From Cloacibacterium sp. (GTDB lineage: Bacteria > Bacteroidota > Bacteroidia > Flavobacteriales > Weeksellaceae), in assembly GCA_017995195.1 (NCBI GenBank), contig JAGOJI010000001.1, positions 52,238-116,237 of the forward strand: DNA of 64,000 nt, written 5' to 3'. Within the stretch, counting starts at the first letter, position 1; each line of letters starts with the position of its first letter. The position numbers and the translations under genes are program-made. This document shows positions 18,501 through 27,306 of the stretch, piece by piece. Under the pieces are notes generated by a model, which was not told where the DNA came from, made no database searches, and saw only the letters and a program-made list of their open reading frames with translations.

Positions 18501-20006
18501 AGTAATCCTGATAGAATATTATGGAGCTGGCATATTTGGGCACCTAATACAGGTATAGGTCAGGTTGATTATGTTACGGAGTCTTTAGCCAATGGAGGCC
18601 AGATACCTGTAATGAGTGAAAATTTTGTTAACCCAACCAAAAGTACTCACCCTCCTTTACATACAACTTTCATGGATAGAAATTTAGGAGCTCTTTATTC
18701 ATTTCCTAATACCGATGGAATGGGAGGTACTGCTATAACAAATGATACGAGAATACAAAATTCTGGAGGACTGCATTATCAATGGGGAAGAAAAGATCCT
18801 ATTCCTACATTCTGGACTCCGGGAGCCGTTGTATCAGTTCCTGTGTATAGACAGATAAGCCATACAGGGAATATTATTGGATATGGAGCAGCCATTACAG
18901 ACGATATATATACCAATACTTATTCTAAAGAATATGAAGTGTATTCTAAACTATCCGGTGTAACTCCAACAGACACTAAACAGAAAAAAATTAGAAAAAT
19001 CATTAAATATTCTGTTGAAAATCCGTTCACTTTTATGTATCATAATAGATCGGGCGATGAGTTGGAAATAGGAGATGCAGGTAATTTTAAAGCGAAATCC
19101 TTACAAGTAAAAGACTGGATAAGTCCTGCAGGAGAAGTAGGCTATGCACCGGAAAGATGGGGGCATGCTTCTGAAAAATCACCGTTTGACCCTTGTCCGG
19201 AAGGCTGGCGAGTACCCGATACCTCATTTACAAATTTCGTAAATGGTTATGATAAAGGAACCTCTCCATGGTTCTACAATAACTATTCGGGCTATGGTTT
19301 TCCACAGTCAACATTCTTTGCTTTAGTAGGCTCTAAAGCTAATAATACCAATACGACACTAAAGTATCCCGGAAGAGTAGTAACAAAATTTACATACCCT
19401 GCAACACGAGTAGGGTGGGAGTTTGATTTTACAGGTAGTTTATTTAATATTGGAAATATTCCTAATACAGGAATTAGAGGAAGGCTTGGTGGAAATGATT
19501 GGTACGATAGGTTTGATACAACAGCCAAAAATCATAAATTGCGTACAGGACTTTGGACAAGTGCGTTAGCAGATTTCTATACAGGCTATGCCTTGTCTAT
19601 GGAAATGACGGTTCATAACTTATCCGTGGGAGCTTTGTCTACAGGAGCAGGAAACTATCCTCAGGCAGGTATGGGTGTGCGTTGTGCAAAAGACGCCCCA
19701 AGATATACAGGAGTAATAAATATTACAAATAAAAACTCAGTAGCAGCCAAAGAGGAGATAGGTTTGTTTAAACCACAACCTGTACCCAATGATTTATTAG
19801 TATATCCTAATCCGGTAACAGATGAACTTTCTGTTAATAAAGATAATATATCTTATAAAATATACAGCATGTCAGGTACACTCATTAGTAGTGGTGTTTT
19901 TGAAAACAGAAAAATAAATATATCCGGATTACCAAACGGAGAATATATTATACAACTGTATAACAAAAACAACGAAACTACAGCGAAAAAAATGATAAAA
20001 AAATAA
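15594..20006 (+). CDS. Large T9SS cargo protein: PKD domains plus two FISUMP-like modules
   Basis: A 1470-residue secreted protein. Order: signal peptide (1-20); PKD domain (about 25-105, LWDFGNGTTS...GSYLVKLTV); a jelly-roll-like stretch; second PKD-like domain (about 305-385); then two copies of a module of about 450-500 residues. Each copy runs WSWHIW (489, 976), MDRNLGA (523, 1026), GGL-YQWGRKDP, DPCP-GWRVP (about 689, 1202) and ends in VRC(I/A)(R/K)D (832, 1360). The last motifs match the FISUMP domain. Residues about 1398-1470 are a type A T9SS sorting domain (VYPNPVTDELSV, GLPNGEYII, KKMIKK), so it is exported to the cell surface by the T9SS. Likely adhesin or surface-layer role; no catalytic motif seen. 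Confidence 0.88.
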   Translation: MKKYSFLFAMVMVLILKAQIPIAKFLSSIDPAVPTGNSVLFSNQSTGNSLSYLWDFGNGTTSTLQDPPAVAYATTGSYLVKLTVTDTSTAKSSTVTNAILVGNSNTIDLSTGKTDTGALLPFLDDGKGGASVDELHWKFLYADGSTTTEKTRHYYTGWSYPTGPPVNNGGLPNSTWIYCPGCTDGTEFYNHISPTFNIPESATDAKLWLKALSFVRNWVYLVKINDDGSNTENLIAATSWRSDGAKGWLNSRNPLVDGMALSPGKYFVKVKVYSNNSQVSESLAVNAVANYGAGVGTVPSVSFGMVGDAPVCTKSSVIFRTVTDGAPIGYDWTFTSGNNIVKATGAMPSVTFSTPGVYTAELRTIFSNGLSSSFSIPNYVLVKDCDFSRAPNSYILDVNEPHSGLYIPVIKAYDAWKNSEFLKKQEASDPIPEGTQSASVYWEDVPGLIQEVGIKSEGEPDQSKIKVSVDKTKGKGNAVIAFKVNDKIYWSWHIWVTDDPSNGVTYTQGFETNIEGKEFRPQYMDRNLGATSSSFLGNDWHKSGGLMYQWGRKDPFPPLVYKDNSFYEISGEVGYVRHSNAINQKNASVIKMITRGPGEDLFTGTDLINDNIKYSINNPLNYIVHKEAAATWFSNQQYKVYNADFTLIETWDLWGDNRKGKYNNASSDDAETRTDSRSYELKSVFDPCPNGWRVPSHYGNTALNNNLNPYGRKESGENDDFTANSTFTPNSTNGDLSGIKIYPGLGMDFRNSSTRNIGIMPLSGNYEYYPATNKVIAQDFASDGALLLATYGAVANGIGGHRNFLIISDPLQTDTSVGRNAFYINQLGSTRDGAAVRCIRDPNASIAGYNYPTEYISGGSVGADKDWAKDPNSFVVMTNTDKSDDLILDIKLRKAYAMQRLYGLGDSQSLSGSIKTPSVQWTTNKDLITNIQIIDNGDANPILRVTLSPNQTGNALVAFHLGNNGVWGSSNPDRILWSWHIWAPNTGIGQVDYVTESLANGGQIPVMSENFVNPTKSTHPPLHTTFMDRNLGALYSFPNTDGMGGTAITNDTRIQNSGGLHYQWGRKDPIPTFWTPGAVVSVPVYRQISHTGNIIGYGAAITDDIYTNTYSKEYEVYSKLSGVTPTDTKQKKIRKIIKYSVENPFTFMYHNRSGDELEIGDAGNFKAKSLQVKDWISPAGEVGYAPERWGHASEKSPFDPCPEGWRVPDTSFTNFVNGYDKGTSPWFYNNYSGYGFPQSTFFALVGSKANNTNTTLKYPGRVVTKFTYPATRVGWEFDFTGSLFNIGNIPNTGIRGRLGGNDWYDRFDTTAKNHKLRTGLWTSALADFYTGYALSMEMTVHNLSVGALSTGAGNYPQAGMGVRCAKDAPRYTGVINITNKNSVAAKEEIGLFKPQPVPNDLLVYPNPVTDELSVNKDNISYKIYSMSGTLISSGVFENRKINISGLPNGEYIIQLYNKNNETTAKKMIKK

Positions 20007-20028
20007 ATTTTAAGTGATTCTATTTATA

Positions 20029-20056
20029 GCCTCCCGAGTTATCGGGAGGCTTTTTT
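20029..20056 (+). terminator. Rho-independent terminator after T9SS cargo gene
   Basis: Nine-bp GC-rich stem (20029-20037 with 20042-20050), GTTA loop, then six T. Confidence 0.92.
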
Positions 20057-20198
20057 GTTTTCGATAAACATTTTGTACATGATAACTTTGTTTCCTTGTA
20101 GTTGAATGTTGTAGCGTAATAAATACAATAAAAATAAAAACAGAACAATGCAAAGAAAATATTGCTCAACCAAAAGAGTTAGGCTTTAATTTAATAAA

Positions 20199-20226
20199 AA
20201 CCGCCTCAGATATTTCTGAGGCGGTT
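20199..20226 (-). terminator. Terminator of sodA (minus strand)
   Basis: Twelve-bp stem (20199-20210 with 20215-20226); on the minus strand it is followed by a T-rich tract. It lies 70 bases past the sodA stop codon. Confidence 0.8.
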
Positions 20227-20296
20227 GAACTTATAAATTAAAATAACGAAAAATCAATAATTGAGGTAAAAAAACTTTTAAGTTAAAAGAAATCAA

Positions 20297-20887
20297 CTAT
20301 TTGTTATACAATTCTTCTACTTTGTCCCAGTTGATTACTTCAAAAAAAGCAGTTACATAATCTGGGCGTCTGTTTTGGTAGTTAAGATAATAAGCGTGTT
20401 CCCATACATCTAACCCGAGAATAGGTTTCCCTCCACAACCTATAGGCATAAGTGGATTGTCTTGATTAGCTGTAGAACATACTTCTAAAGAGCCATCGGT
20501 TTTTTTGCAAAGCCATGCCCAGCCGGAACCAAATCGGGTTTTTGCCGCCTCAGAAAAATCAGTTTTGAATTTTTCGAAGCCACCGTAAGCCTCTATGGCA
20601 GATTTTACATTACCTACAGGTTCTTTTGCTCCTCCGGGAGTTAAAATTTCCCAAAATAAGCTATGATTAAAATGTCCTCCACCATTATTTCTTACCGCAG
20701 GAGTTTCGGTTCCTGTTTTGCAAATCTCTTCGATGGTTTTCCCTTCCAATGCAGTACCTGCAATGGCTTTGTTGAGGTTGTCGATATAAGCCTGATGATG
20801 TTTGGTGTAATGGATTTCCATTGTTTTAGCATCAATTGTAGGCTCTAAAGCGTCGTATGCGTAATGTAGTTTTGGTAATTCGAACAT
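20297..20887 (-). CDS. sodA: Superoxide dismutase, Mn/Fe family (Mn-type signature)
   Basis: Cytoplasmic enzyme of 196 residues that dismutates superoxide to oxygen and hydrogen peroxide. Metal ligands are seen in YTKHHQAYI (His near 27), NHSLFW (His near 75) and DVWEHAYY (Asp and His, near 157-161). The second-sphere pattern GGGHFNH with ANQDNPL (Gln from the C-terminal domain) is that of Mn-dependent rather than Fe-dependent enzymes, though cambialistic use is possible. It is monocistronic, with a -7 element at 20910-20917 upstream and a terminator downstream. Confidence 0.95.
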   Translation of the reverse strand: MFELPKLHYAYDALEPTIDAKTMEIHYTKHHQAYIDNLNKAIAGTALEGKTIEEICKTGTETPAVRNNGGGHFNHSLFWEILTPGGAKEPVGNVKSAIEAYGGFEKFKTDFSEAAKTRFGSGWAWLCKKTDGSLEVCSTANQDNPLMPIGCGGKPILGLDVWEHAYYLNYQNRRPDYVTAFFEVINWDKVEELYNK

Positions 20888-20909
20888 AATTATCTTATTT
20901 AGATTCGTT

Positions 20910-20917
20910 CAAATTTA
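20910..20917 (-). promoter_or_regulatory. -7 promoter element of sodA
   Basis: TAAATTTG on the minus strand, 22 bases before the start codon. Confidence 0.6.
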
Positions 20918-21067
20918 ATCAAACGCTTTGCCTTTACCCTGTATTTGTAATAGATTTTATAAATGATCTCAATAGCTTTCTTTCTAAACGGTCTATTGTA
21001 TTTATATGCTAAAAAATGCCCAAACTGAGTTCAGCTTGGGCAATGATAAAAATATCTTTAGGATTCA

Positions 21068-22804
21068 CTATCTGTTCATAGACATGAGAAATTCCTCGTT
21101 GTTTAAGGTAGATTGCATATGTTTTTGAACAAATTCCATAGCTTCCAAAGGATTCATATCTGCCAAATATTTACGCAAGATCCACATTCTTTGTAGGGTA
21201 ACATCGTCATGAAGCAAGTCATCTCTTCGGGTGCTGGAAGAAACCAAATCTACCGCCGGGAAAATTCGCTTATTGGAGATTTTTCTATCGAGCTGAAGTT
21301 CCATATTTCCTGTTCCTTTAAACTCTTCAAAAATAACTTCGTCCATCTTGGATCCTGTGTCTATCAAAGCTGTAGCAATAATGGTTAGCGAGCCTCCACC
21401 TTCAATTTTTCTTGCGGCTCCAAAGAATCTTTTCGGTTTGTGCAAAGCATTGGCATCTACACCACCCGAAAGTACTTTCCCCGAAGCAGGTGTTACCGTG
21501 TTGTAGGCTCTTGCTAATCTTGTAATAGAATCCAGAAGTATAACAACATCATGCCCGCATTCTACCATTCTCTGTGCTTTAGAGAGTACCAAGTTGGCTA
21601 CTTTTACGTGTTTTTCCGCAGCCTCATCGAAGGTAGAAGCTATAACTTCTGCATTTACACTTCGTTGCATATCGGTTACTTCCTCCGGTCTTTCATCAAT
21701 CAACAAAATCATCATATATGCTTCGGGATGGTTGGCTGAGATACTGTTGGCAATATCTTTCAACAACATGGTTTTCCCTGTTTTGGGCTGAGCTACAATC
21801 ATAGCTCTTTGTCCTTTACCTATCGGGGCAAATAAATCTACAATTCTTGTGGAGATAGTAGCGTTTTTGCCGGCTAAATTAAATTTTTCTTGAGGGAAAA
21901 GAGGTGTTAAAAACTCGAAGGATACGCGGTCTTTTATAAAGTCTAAATCTCTTCCGTTTACTTCGAGAGCTTTTTGTAGTGAGAAATATTTTTCGCCCTC
22001 TTTAGGGAGTCTTACGATACCCTTTACGGTGTCTCCTGTTTTGAGTCCATAATTTCTGATTTGGTTGGTAGAGACAAATACATCGTCGGGGGAAGAAATA
22101 TAGTTGAAGTCTGAAGAGCGTAAAAAACCATAATTGTCCGGTAAGATCTCTAGTACGCCCTCTACGGTCACAATATTATCAAAATTGAAATTTTTTGAAG
22201 GAGATTCTTCTTCCTTCTCTTTTTCTCCGTTTCCGTTTTGAGGAGAGGATTGGTGTTGATTTCTGTGGTTATTTTTATTCTTGTTATTTTGTTGCCTTTG
22301 TTGAGACTGAGGTTTTTGTTCTTCTACCGTTTTTTCCTCTGTTGTTGTTTTTTCTTCTGTTGTTATGAGGAGTGTTTCTTCTGTTACAGGGGAATCTTCT
22401 TCGGTTTTTTTGTCGGAAGAGATGCGTTTTCTTAGCCTTTTGGCAGAAGTTGTTTCTGTTTCAGGTTCCGAAATATTTTCTTCGGTAGGTGTTTCCTCTG
22501 TTGTGGGAATTTCTTCAAAAAGTTCGGCAGGTTTTTCTGCTTTTTTTCTTCCTCTTGGTTTTTTTGCGGTACTTGCCGCAGCAGTTTTTGTGCTCTCTTC
22601 TTTTTCTTCTTCTTGGTTTTTCATTGTAGTTTGGGTGGCGTTGTAGTAATTGCCGGTTACTATAGGATTAGAAGCCTGGAAGTCAAGAATAGCGAAAATT
22701 TTGTCGTTTTCTGTGCTATTTCTTACTACTTTAACGCCTAAATCTTTAGAAATTTTGGTCAGTTCCGTATCGGACAATGACCTTAGGCTTTCGATGTTAA
22801 ACAT
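21068..22804 (-). CDS. rho: Transcription termination factor Rho with long charged insert
   Basis: Hexameric RNA-dependent ATPase/translocase that ends transcription. At 578 residues it is about 160 longer than E. coli Rho. The N-terminal Rho_N helical domain (1-45) is separated from the cold-shock-like RNA-binding domain (from about 205, [17 protein letters not shown]) by an insert rich in Glu, Lys, Thr, then Gln and Asn (about 60-205). This insert type is common in Bacteroidota. The ATPase core has Walker A at 338-345 (AQPKTGKT), Walker B ([16 protein letters not shown]), the Q-loop and R-loop region and arginine finger area. It is transcribed alone. Confidence 0.96.
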   Translation of the reverse strand: MFNIESLRSLSDTELTKISKDLGVKVVRNSTENDKIFAILDFQASNPIVTGNYYNATQTTMKNQEEEKEESTKTAAASTAKKPRGRKKAEKPAELFEEIPTTEETPTEENISEPETETTSAKRLRKRISSDKKTEEDSPVTEETLLITTEEKTTTEEKTVEEQKPQSQQRQQNNKNKNNHRNQHQSSPQNGNGEKEKEEESPSKNFNFDNIVTVEGVLEILPDNYGFLRSSDFNYISSPDDVFVSTNQIRNYGLKTGDTVKGIVRLPKEGEKYFSLQKALEVNGRDLDFIKDRVSFEFLTPLFPQEKFNLAGKNATISTRIVDLFAPIGKGQRAMIVAQPKTGKTMLLKDIANSISANHPEAYMMILLIDERPEEVTDMQRSVNAEVIASTFDEAAEKHVKVANLVLSKAQRMVECGHDVVILLDSITRLARAYNTVTPASGKVLSGGVDANALHKPKRFFGAARKIEGGGSLTIIATALIDTGSKMDEVIFEEFKGTGNMELQLDRKISNKRIFPAVDLVSSSTRRDDLLHDDVTLQRMWILRKYLADMNPLEAMEFVQKHMQSTLNNEEFLMSMNR

Positions 22805-22859
22805 ATACGTTTGTAAAAAGTAAAATTAAATTGTAAATAAAATGTGTGATAATAGGAAA

Positions 22860-22880
22860 AGTAAAGTCAGGCGACTTACT
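22860..22880 (-). promoter_or_regulatory. Hairpin in rho leader
   Basis: A short inverted repeat (about 8 bp with one bulge around a 4-base loop) lies in the transcribed leader of rho, between the -7 element and the start codon. Role unknown; rho genes are autoregulated in several bacteria. Confidence 0.4.
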
Positions 22881-22904
22881 TTACATAAAGTTGTATTTAT
22901 CCTG

Positions 22905-22912
22905 CAAATCTA
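22905..22912 (-). promoter_or_regulatory. -7 promoter element of rho
   Basis: TAGATTTG on the minus strand, giving a leader of about 90 bases. Confidence 0.55.
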
Positions 22913-22943
22913 CACTATTTTTGATAAATACAAAAAAATATTT

Positions 22944-22951
22944 TATTTTTG
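22944..22951 (+). promoter_or_regulatory. -7 promoter element of DUF4293 gene
   Basis: TATTTTTG, 59 bases before the GTG start at 23011. Confidence 0.55.
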
Positions 22952-23010
22952 CATTCTACAACTTGTAATGCCCATTTTGAGCATTGCCTAAAAATTAAAT
23001 CAAAAAAACG

Positions 23011-23400
23011 GTGCTACAGCGAATACAAACTCTTTATCTTATCGTTACTATCTTGCTATCTGTTGCGTTGTATTTTACCTCGCAAGATGTGGAAGTATTG
23101 GGAAGTAATTCTGTAATAAGTATGGTTGCATGTGGCTCTTTGCTATTGTCTTTGATTAGCATTTTTAGTTATAAAAACCGACCGAGACAAGTATTGTTCA
23201 ACCGATTGAACATATTTATAAACGCTTTGTTGATTGGTTTATTGGTGTACTGGATGCTCAACTTACCCGGAGGAATTTCGATTCCTGAGAAGGGTATTGA
23301 GTTTATATTTCCGCTCATTGCTTTGGTGATGTTTGTTTTTGCGAACATTCATATCCAAAAAGATGAGAAACTCGTAAAATCTGTAGACAGACTCCGATAA
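23011..23400 (+). CDS. DUF4293 integral membrane protein
   Basis: A 129-residue protein with four hydrophobic segments (about 8-22, 31-50, 63-80, 93-112) starting with the family's typical MLQRIQTLYL. The start codon is GTG. DUF4293 proteins occur throughout Bacteroidota, often next to rho as here (divergent), and have no known function. The short C-terminal tail is charged (HIQKDEKLVKSVDRLR). It is followed by a terminator. Confidence 0.88.
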   Translation: MLQRIQTLYLIVTILLSVALYFTSQDVEVLGSNSVISMVACGSLLLSLISIFSYKNRPRQVLFNRLNIFINALLIGLLVYWMLNLPGGISIPEKGIEFIFPLIALVMFVFANIHIQKDEKLVKSVDRLR

Positions 23401-23426
23401 TCACACAACGATTTATTATTGAGTGG

Positions 23427-23454
23427 AAACAGTTTTGAGTAATCAAAGCTGTTT
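23427..23454 (+). terminator. Terminator after DUF4293 gene
   Basis: Twelve-bp stem with one G-T pair (23427-23438 with 23443-23454) followed by a run of T. Confidence 0.85.
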
Positions 23455-23532
23455 TTTTTGTTTGATAGTGGATTTTCAAATATTTATTTGCAATTTAAAA
23501 TTTCCGTAATTTAGCCCCCGAAATTTCATTCA

Positions 23533-25371
23533 ATGAAGCCTTTAAACAGAATTTTATCTTTTGCTCGACCACACCAAAAATATCTATTAGGAAGTATATT
23601 TTTCAATATTCTTTACTCTGTACTCAACATTTTTTCGGTAGCTACCATGATGCCTATTTTGGGTATGATGTTTGGGACAACGGCTAAGGTAGATACTTCT
23701 AAAGAACCTGTATTTAGTGGTAGATTTGGAGATTCTTTCAAATATCTTAAAGATGTTGCCTATTACAATATTCAACTGAAAATAGATGAAGATGGCGTAG
23801 TACGTGTATTGGCAATACTTTGTATTGTAACGGCATTTTCGTTTTTGTTGAGGAATATTTTCAGGTACTTGGGTTCTTTTCTGTTGGTTAATTATCGGGT
23901 AGGCATTACCAAGGATTTACGAACAGCTATGTATAGCAAGTTCTTGAAACTTCCCGTTTCCTTTTTTACCGAACAACGAAAGGGAGATATGATGTCGAGA
24001 ATTTCCAACGATATAGGCGGTGTAGAAGGCTCTATTATGGGTGTTTTGGTAGATATTGTCAATGCTCCTTTTATGATTGTTTCATCGCTCATCACACTTT
24101 TTCTTCTTTCGCCTAAGTTAACTCTGTTTTCTTTGGTGGTTTTTCCGGTTATGGGCTTTATTATCTCATGGGTGGGCAAAAGTTTGAAGAAACAAGCCAT
24201 GAGTGCTCAACAGGAGCTGGGGAACTTGTTTTCTTTGGTAGATGAAACGCTGAAATCTTCCAAAGTAATCAAGATTTTTAATGCAGACAAAATCCTGAAA
24301 AATAGATTTGATACCACTACGGATAATTGGCAAAAATATACAATAGGCATGAGCCGAAGACGAGAATTGGCATCTCCTTCAAGTGAGTTTTTAGGCTCTG
24401 TAACCATGCTATTGATTACATGGTTTGCAGGTGTTCAAATTATTAATGCAAAAACAATGGAGCCGGAGACATTTCTAGTTTTTATAGGCTTGTTTTATCA
24501 AATTCTTGAACCCGCTAAAAAATTATCGTCTGCCATTTCTTCTATTCAGGGTGGTTTGCCTTCATTACAAAGGGTTTCGGAGGTCTTGGATTATGATTTA
24601 AGAGTAGAGGAAAGCCCCAATCCGATAGCCATATCTACACTAAAGGAAAAGATTGAATTTAAAAATATTGGTTTTTATTACGATAGAGACAATGTAATTC
24701 TCAAAAACTTTTCCCTTACCATTCCTAAAGGAAAAACAATAGCTTTGGTAGGACAATCGGGAAGCGGAAAAACAACTATTGCCAACTTGTTGGCAAGGTT
24801 TTATGATGTGAGTGAAGGTGAAATCTTGATTGATGGAATTAATATAAAAAACCTCAAACTCTTAGACTACAGAAAACTTCTGGGTATGGTAACGCAGGAA
24901 TCGGTGCTGTTCAACGATTCGGTGTACAACAATATTTTGATGGGAAAACCCAATGCTACAGAAGCTGAAGTTATAGAAGCTGCCCAAATTGCCAATGCTC
25001 ACCTGTTTATAGAAAATTTACCCCAAAAATACCAAACCAATATCGGGGACGATGGCAATAAACTATCTGGAGGTCAGAAACAACGGCTCTCTATTGCGAG
25101 AGCGGTTCTTAAGAATCCACCGATTATGATTTTAGATGAAGCGACCTCTGCTTTAGATACCGAATCCGAACGTTTTGTACAAGATGCTTTGGAAAAAATG
25201 ATGGAAAACCGCACCTCTTTGGTTATTGCTCATAGGCTTTCTACGATTCAAAAAGCAGATTGGATTGTCGTAATGGAACGAGGCAATATCATAGAGCAAG
25301 GAACCCACCAAAACCTTCTGAGTAATAATGGAGTGTACAAAAGACTGGTGGAGTTACAGAATTTTGGGTAA
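23533..25371 (+). CDS. ABC transporter, fused membrane and ATPase domains (MsbA-like)
   Basis: A 612-residue half-transporter of the type I exporter class; it acts as a homodimer in the inner membrane. The transmembrane domain (about 1-330) has six segments. The nucleotide-binding domain has Walker A GQSGSGKT (about 407-414), the Q-loop TQES, the signature LSGGQKQR (about 515), Walker B IMILDEATSALD and the switch His in IAHRLST. Its closest relatives in this phylum are lipid/lipid A exporters (MsbA-like) and multidrug exporters; the cargo cannot be decided from sequence. It stands alone, 133 bases after the DUF4293 gene. Confidence 0.93.
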   Translation: MKPLNRILSFARPHQKYLLGSIFFNILYSVLNIFSVATMMPILGMMFGTTAKVDTSKEPVFSGRFGDSFKYLKDVAYYNIQLKIDEDGVVRVLAILCIVTAFSFLLRNIFRYLGSFLLVNYRVGITKDLRTAMYSKFLKLPVSFFTEQRKGDMMSRISNDIGGVEGSIMGVLVDIVNAPFMIVSSLITLFLLSPKLTLFSLVVFPVMGFIISWVGKSLKKQAMSAQQELGNLFSLVDETLKSSKVIKIFNADKILKNRFDTTTDNWQKYTIGMSRRRELASPSSEFLGSVTMLLITWFAGVQIINAKTMEPETFLVFIGLFYQILEPAKKLSSAISSIQGGLPSLQRVSEVLDYDLRVEESPNPIAISTLKEKIEFKNIGFYYDRDNVILKNFSLTIPKGKTIALVGQSGSGKTTIANLLARFYDVSEGEILIDGINIKNLKLLDYRKLLGMVTQESVLFNDSVYNNILMGKPNATEAEVIEAAQIANAHLFIENLPQKYQTNIGDDGNKLSGGQKQRLSIARAVLKNPPIMILDEATSALDTESERFVQDALEKMMENRTSLVIAHRLSTIQKADWIVVMERGNIIEQGTHQNLLSNNGVYKRLVELQNFG

Positions 25372-25492
25372 TTCGAATGTCCTTCGCTCCACATTTTCAC
25401 CCCAACCTTTTAAATATCTTAAAATAAGAAATCTTTCTTAAGGAAAAGATTGAATGAGTTTTCACAACAATTTTATAGTTGTTATCTTTGTA

Positions 25493-25500
25493 AAAATTTT
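25493..25500 (+). promoter_or_regulatory. -7 promoter element of the frameshifted lipoprotein gene
   Basis: TATCTTTG just 8 bases before the ATG at 25508. This rules out the upstream ATG at 25454 and implies a very short leader. Confidence 0.6.
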
Positions 25501-25507
25501 TAAAATT

Positions 25508-26591
25508 ATGAAACTCAGAAAATTATTCTTTAGTATTATTGCTTCTTTAGCGATAATATTAACCGCAAATTCTTGTTCCAAAGGAACCACAGAAGATCCT
25601 ACAGAATCTACCACCACAGTAGCACAAGACAAACAAAACATCAAAAAAACCATTAGTGGGTTCTATGATTGTATGAATACCTTAGATGATGGAGATTTTT
25701 CTAACTTCATATTGTATTCTTTTTTTCAATAATACCGACCATGTTTTCAATTCTACTTATTTAGAAAATATTTTCGAAAAATTTGAACTTCAATATGGCA
25801 AATTTGTAATTAATGACAGATTTCAATTTGCCAACAGAACGGGAGTTTATACTTGGAACAGCAGTACTAAATCTTGGAATAAGACGGCAGCTTCTACAAC
25901 GGCTGTTACCCTTAAGTTTCCTTCAAGAGAAAATCAAACGATAGATTCCGAAGCCACTTTGGATAGTTTTGGCGATGTAAGTACGGTGTTCAATACGAGT
26001 AGTGTATGGATACCAAAAACCTTTAATTTTGTAGTGAAAAGATCAGATAAAACTGTTTTTTTCATGAACCTGTCGAATGTAACTTTTGATGCCGGAACCA
26101 ATTTTTCGATGCCTCTAAGTGCAGACATCAACATTTTTACAGCTCCTTTCACGCACAAAATTACTTGGAGAAGAATAAATACCAAAGAATTTGAGTTGAA
26201 CTACAACTCATCTACACCCAATGGTTGTGTAACTTCTTTGGTTACCAATGTTACTTTGCAACATGCTGATTATGGAAATATGACTTCTATAAAAAACGAT
26301 ATAAAACAAGTAAAAGGAGTGATTACCGAGGGGAGTTTAAAAGCTACTTATGCAGTAAATGTTGAAGCTTTAGCAGCTATAGCCAAGCCTACCATAGAAC
26401 AAATTAACAGCAACACTAAGGCTGAGGCATTGTATGATGGCAAAAAAATTGGAGATTTGATTATTAAAAAAGTAAATAATAAAGATGAAATTTTCATAGT
26501 ATATTCAGATGGAACAAGTGAAAATGTAGAAGTATATGTAGGAGATTTCCAAGAGAAAATAGAGGCTATTTTTGCGAATTATTTGAAATAG
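25508..26591 (+). pseudogene. Lipoprotein gene with frameshift at a T7 tract
   Basis: The first part (25508-25732) encodes a lipoprotein signal with lipobox ANSC and runs through NIKKTISGFYDCMNTLDDGDFSNFILYSFF before a stop. The second part, open to 26591 in another frame, continues NNTDHVFNSTYLENIFEKFELQYGKF. Removing one T from the T7 run at 25720-25726 joins both into one protein of about 360 residues (YSFFNNTD). The rest is beta-rich with no recognised domain. Whether this is a real null mutation, a phase-variable switch or a sequencing error cannot be told here. The next gene starts 3 bases after the stop and probably works with it. Confidence 0.8.
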
Positions 26592-26594
26592 ATA

Positions 26595-27161
26595 ATGAGG
26601 TCTTTTTTTTCAATCGTATTTTTATTGTCTTGTGCTACTATTTTTGCACAAGACAATAATTTTTTGTCCTATGACCAACAAATTAAGCATCAGGTAGGAA
26701 TAGGTCTGAATAACTTTATAAAGTCTGCATTTACCTCTGATGCCAATTCATACAATTTGGAATATCGCTATTATAAAAACGATAAAATAGCATGGAGAGC
26801 GGGTGTAAGCTACGAAGGAAACAGTGGAGAGAGTGGATATACCCAAGGAGGTTTAAAAATAGGGATTGATAGAAATTTTAGGAGATATAGATCTTGGTCT
26901 GTTTATTACGGCTTCGATATCATGTATAAATATGCTCATTTCAAAAACATTAATAAAGATGAACATAACTTAGGTGCGGGTATCGTACTTGGTATACAGT
27001 ACAATATTTCAAAACATTTTTCTATTTCCACGGAGCCTACACTCTACTTCAAGCGAAATATCACGGTAGACCACGCTACTTTTTCAAAGGATAACACAAC
27101 GAAGTGGAACGAATACGGATTAGGGAAAGTTGGCTATGTCCAGATGAATTTTCATTTTTAA
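26595..27161 (+). CDS. Probable small outer-membrane beta-barrel protein
   Basis: A 188-residue protein with a signal peptide (ending near ATIFAQ, residue 19) and a mature part made of alternating strands (YNLEYRYYKNDKIAWRAGVSY, GGLKIGIDRNFRRY, WSVYYGFDIMYKYAHF, LGAGIVLGIQYNIS, HFSISTEPTLYFKRNI), ending with aromatic residue Phe (VQMNFHF). This is the pattern of a small outer-membrane barrel of 8 strands. It starts 3 bases after the lipoprotein gene, so the two are co-transcribed. Function unknown. Confidence 0.78.
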   Translation: MRSFFSIVFLLSCATIFAQDNNFLSYDQQIKHQVGIGLNNFIKSAFTSDANSYNLEYRYYKNDKIAWRAGVSYEGNSGESGYTQGGLKIGIDRNFRRYRSWSVYYGFDIMYKYAHFKNINKDEHNLGAGIVLGIQYNISKHFSISTEPTLYFKRNITVDHATFSKDNTTKWNEYGLGKVGYVQMNFHF

Positions 27162-27248
27162 TCTTGGTGGTTCCGGATAAGATTAATTGTGACAATTTCT
27201 ATATAAAGTCGTGAATCTCTGTTTAGAGATTTTTTCTTCTAACAAAAA

Positions 27249-27273
27249 CCCGTCTTGTACTCTACAAGACGGG
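27249..27273. terminator. Bidirectional terminator between convergent genes
   Basis: Eleven-bp stem (27249-27259 with 27263-27273) with T run downstream and A run upstream, between the barrel gene and lepA. Confidence 0.9.
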
Positions 27274-27306
27274 CTTTTTATGAATTTTTAAAAAAATATC
27301 CAATAG

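Noticed and set aside
25454..25507. Upstream ATG (25454) as start of the lipoprotein gene
   Set aside because: The -7 promoter element at 25493-25500 lies within it, and the ATG at 25508 gives a normal lipoprotein signal.
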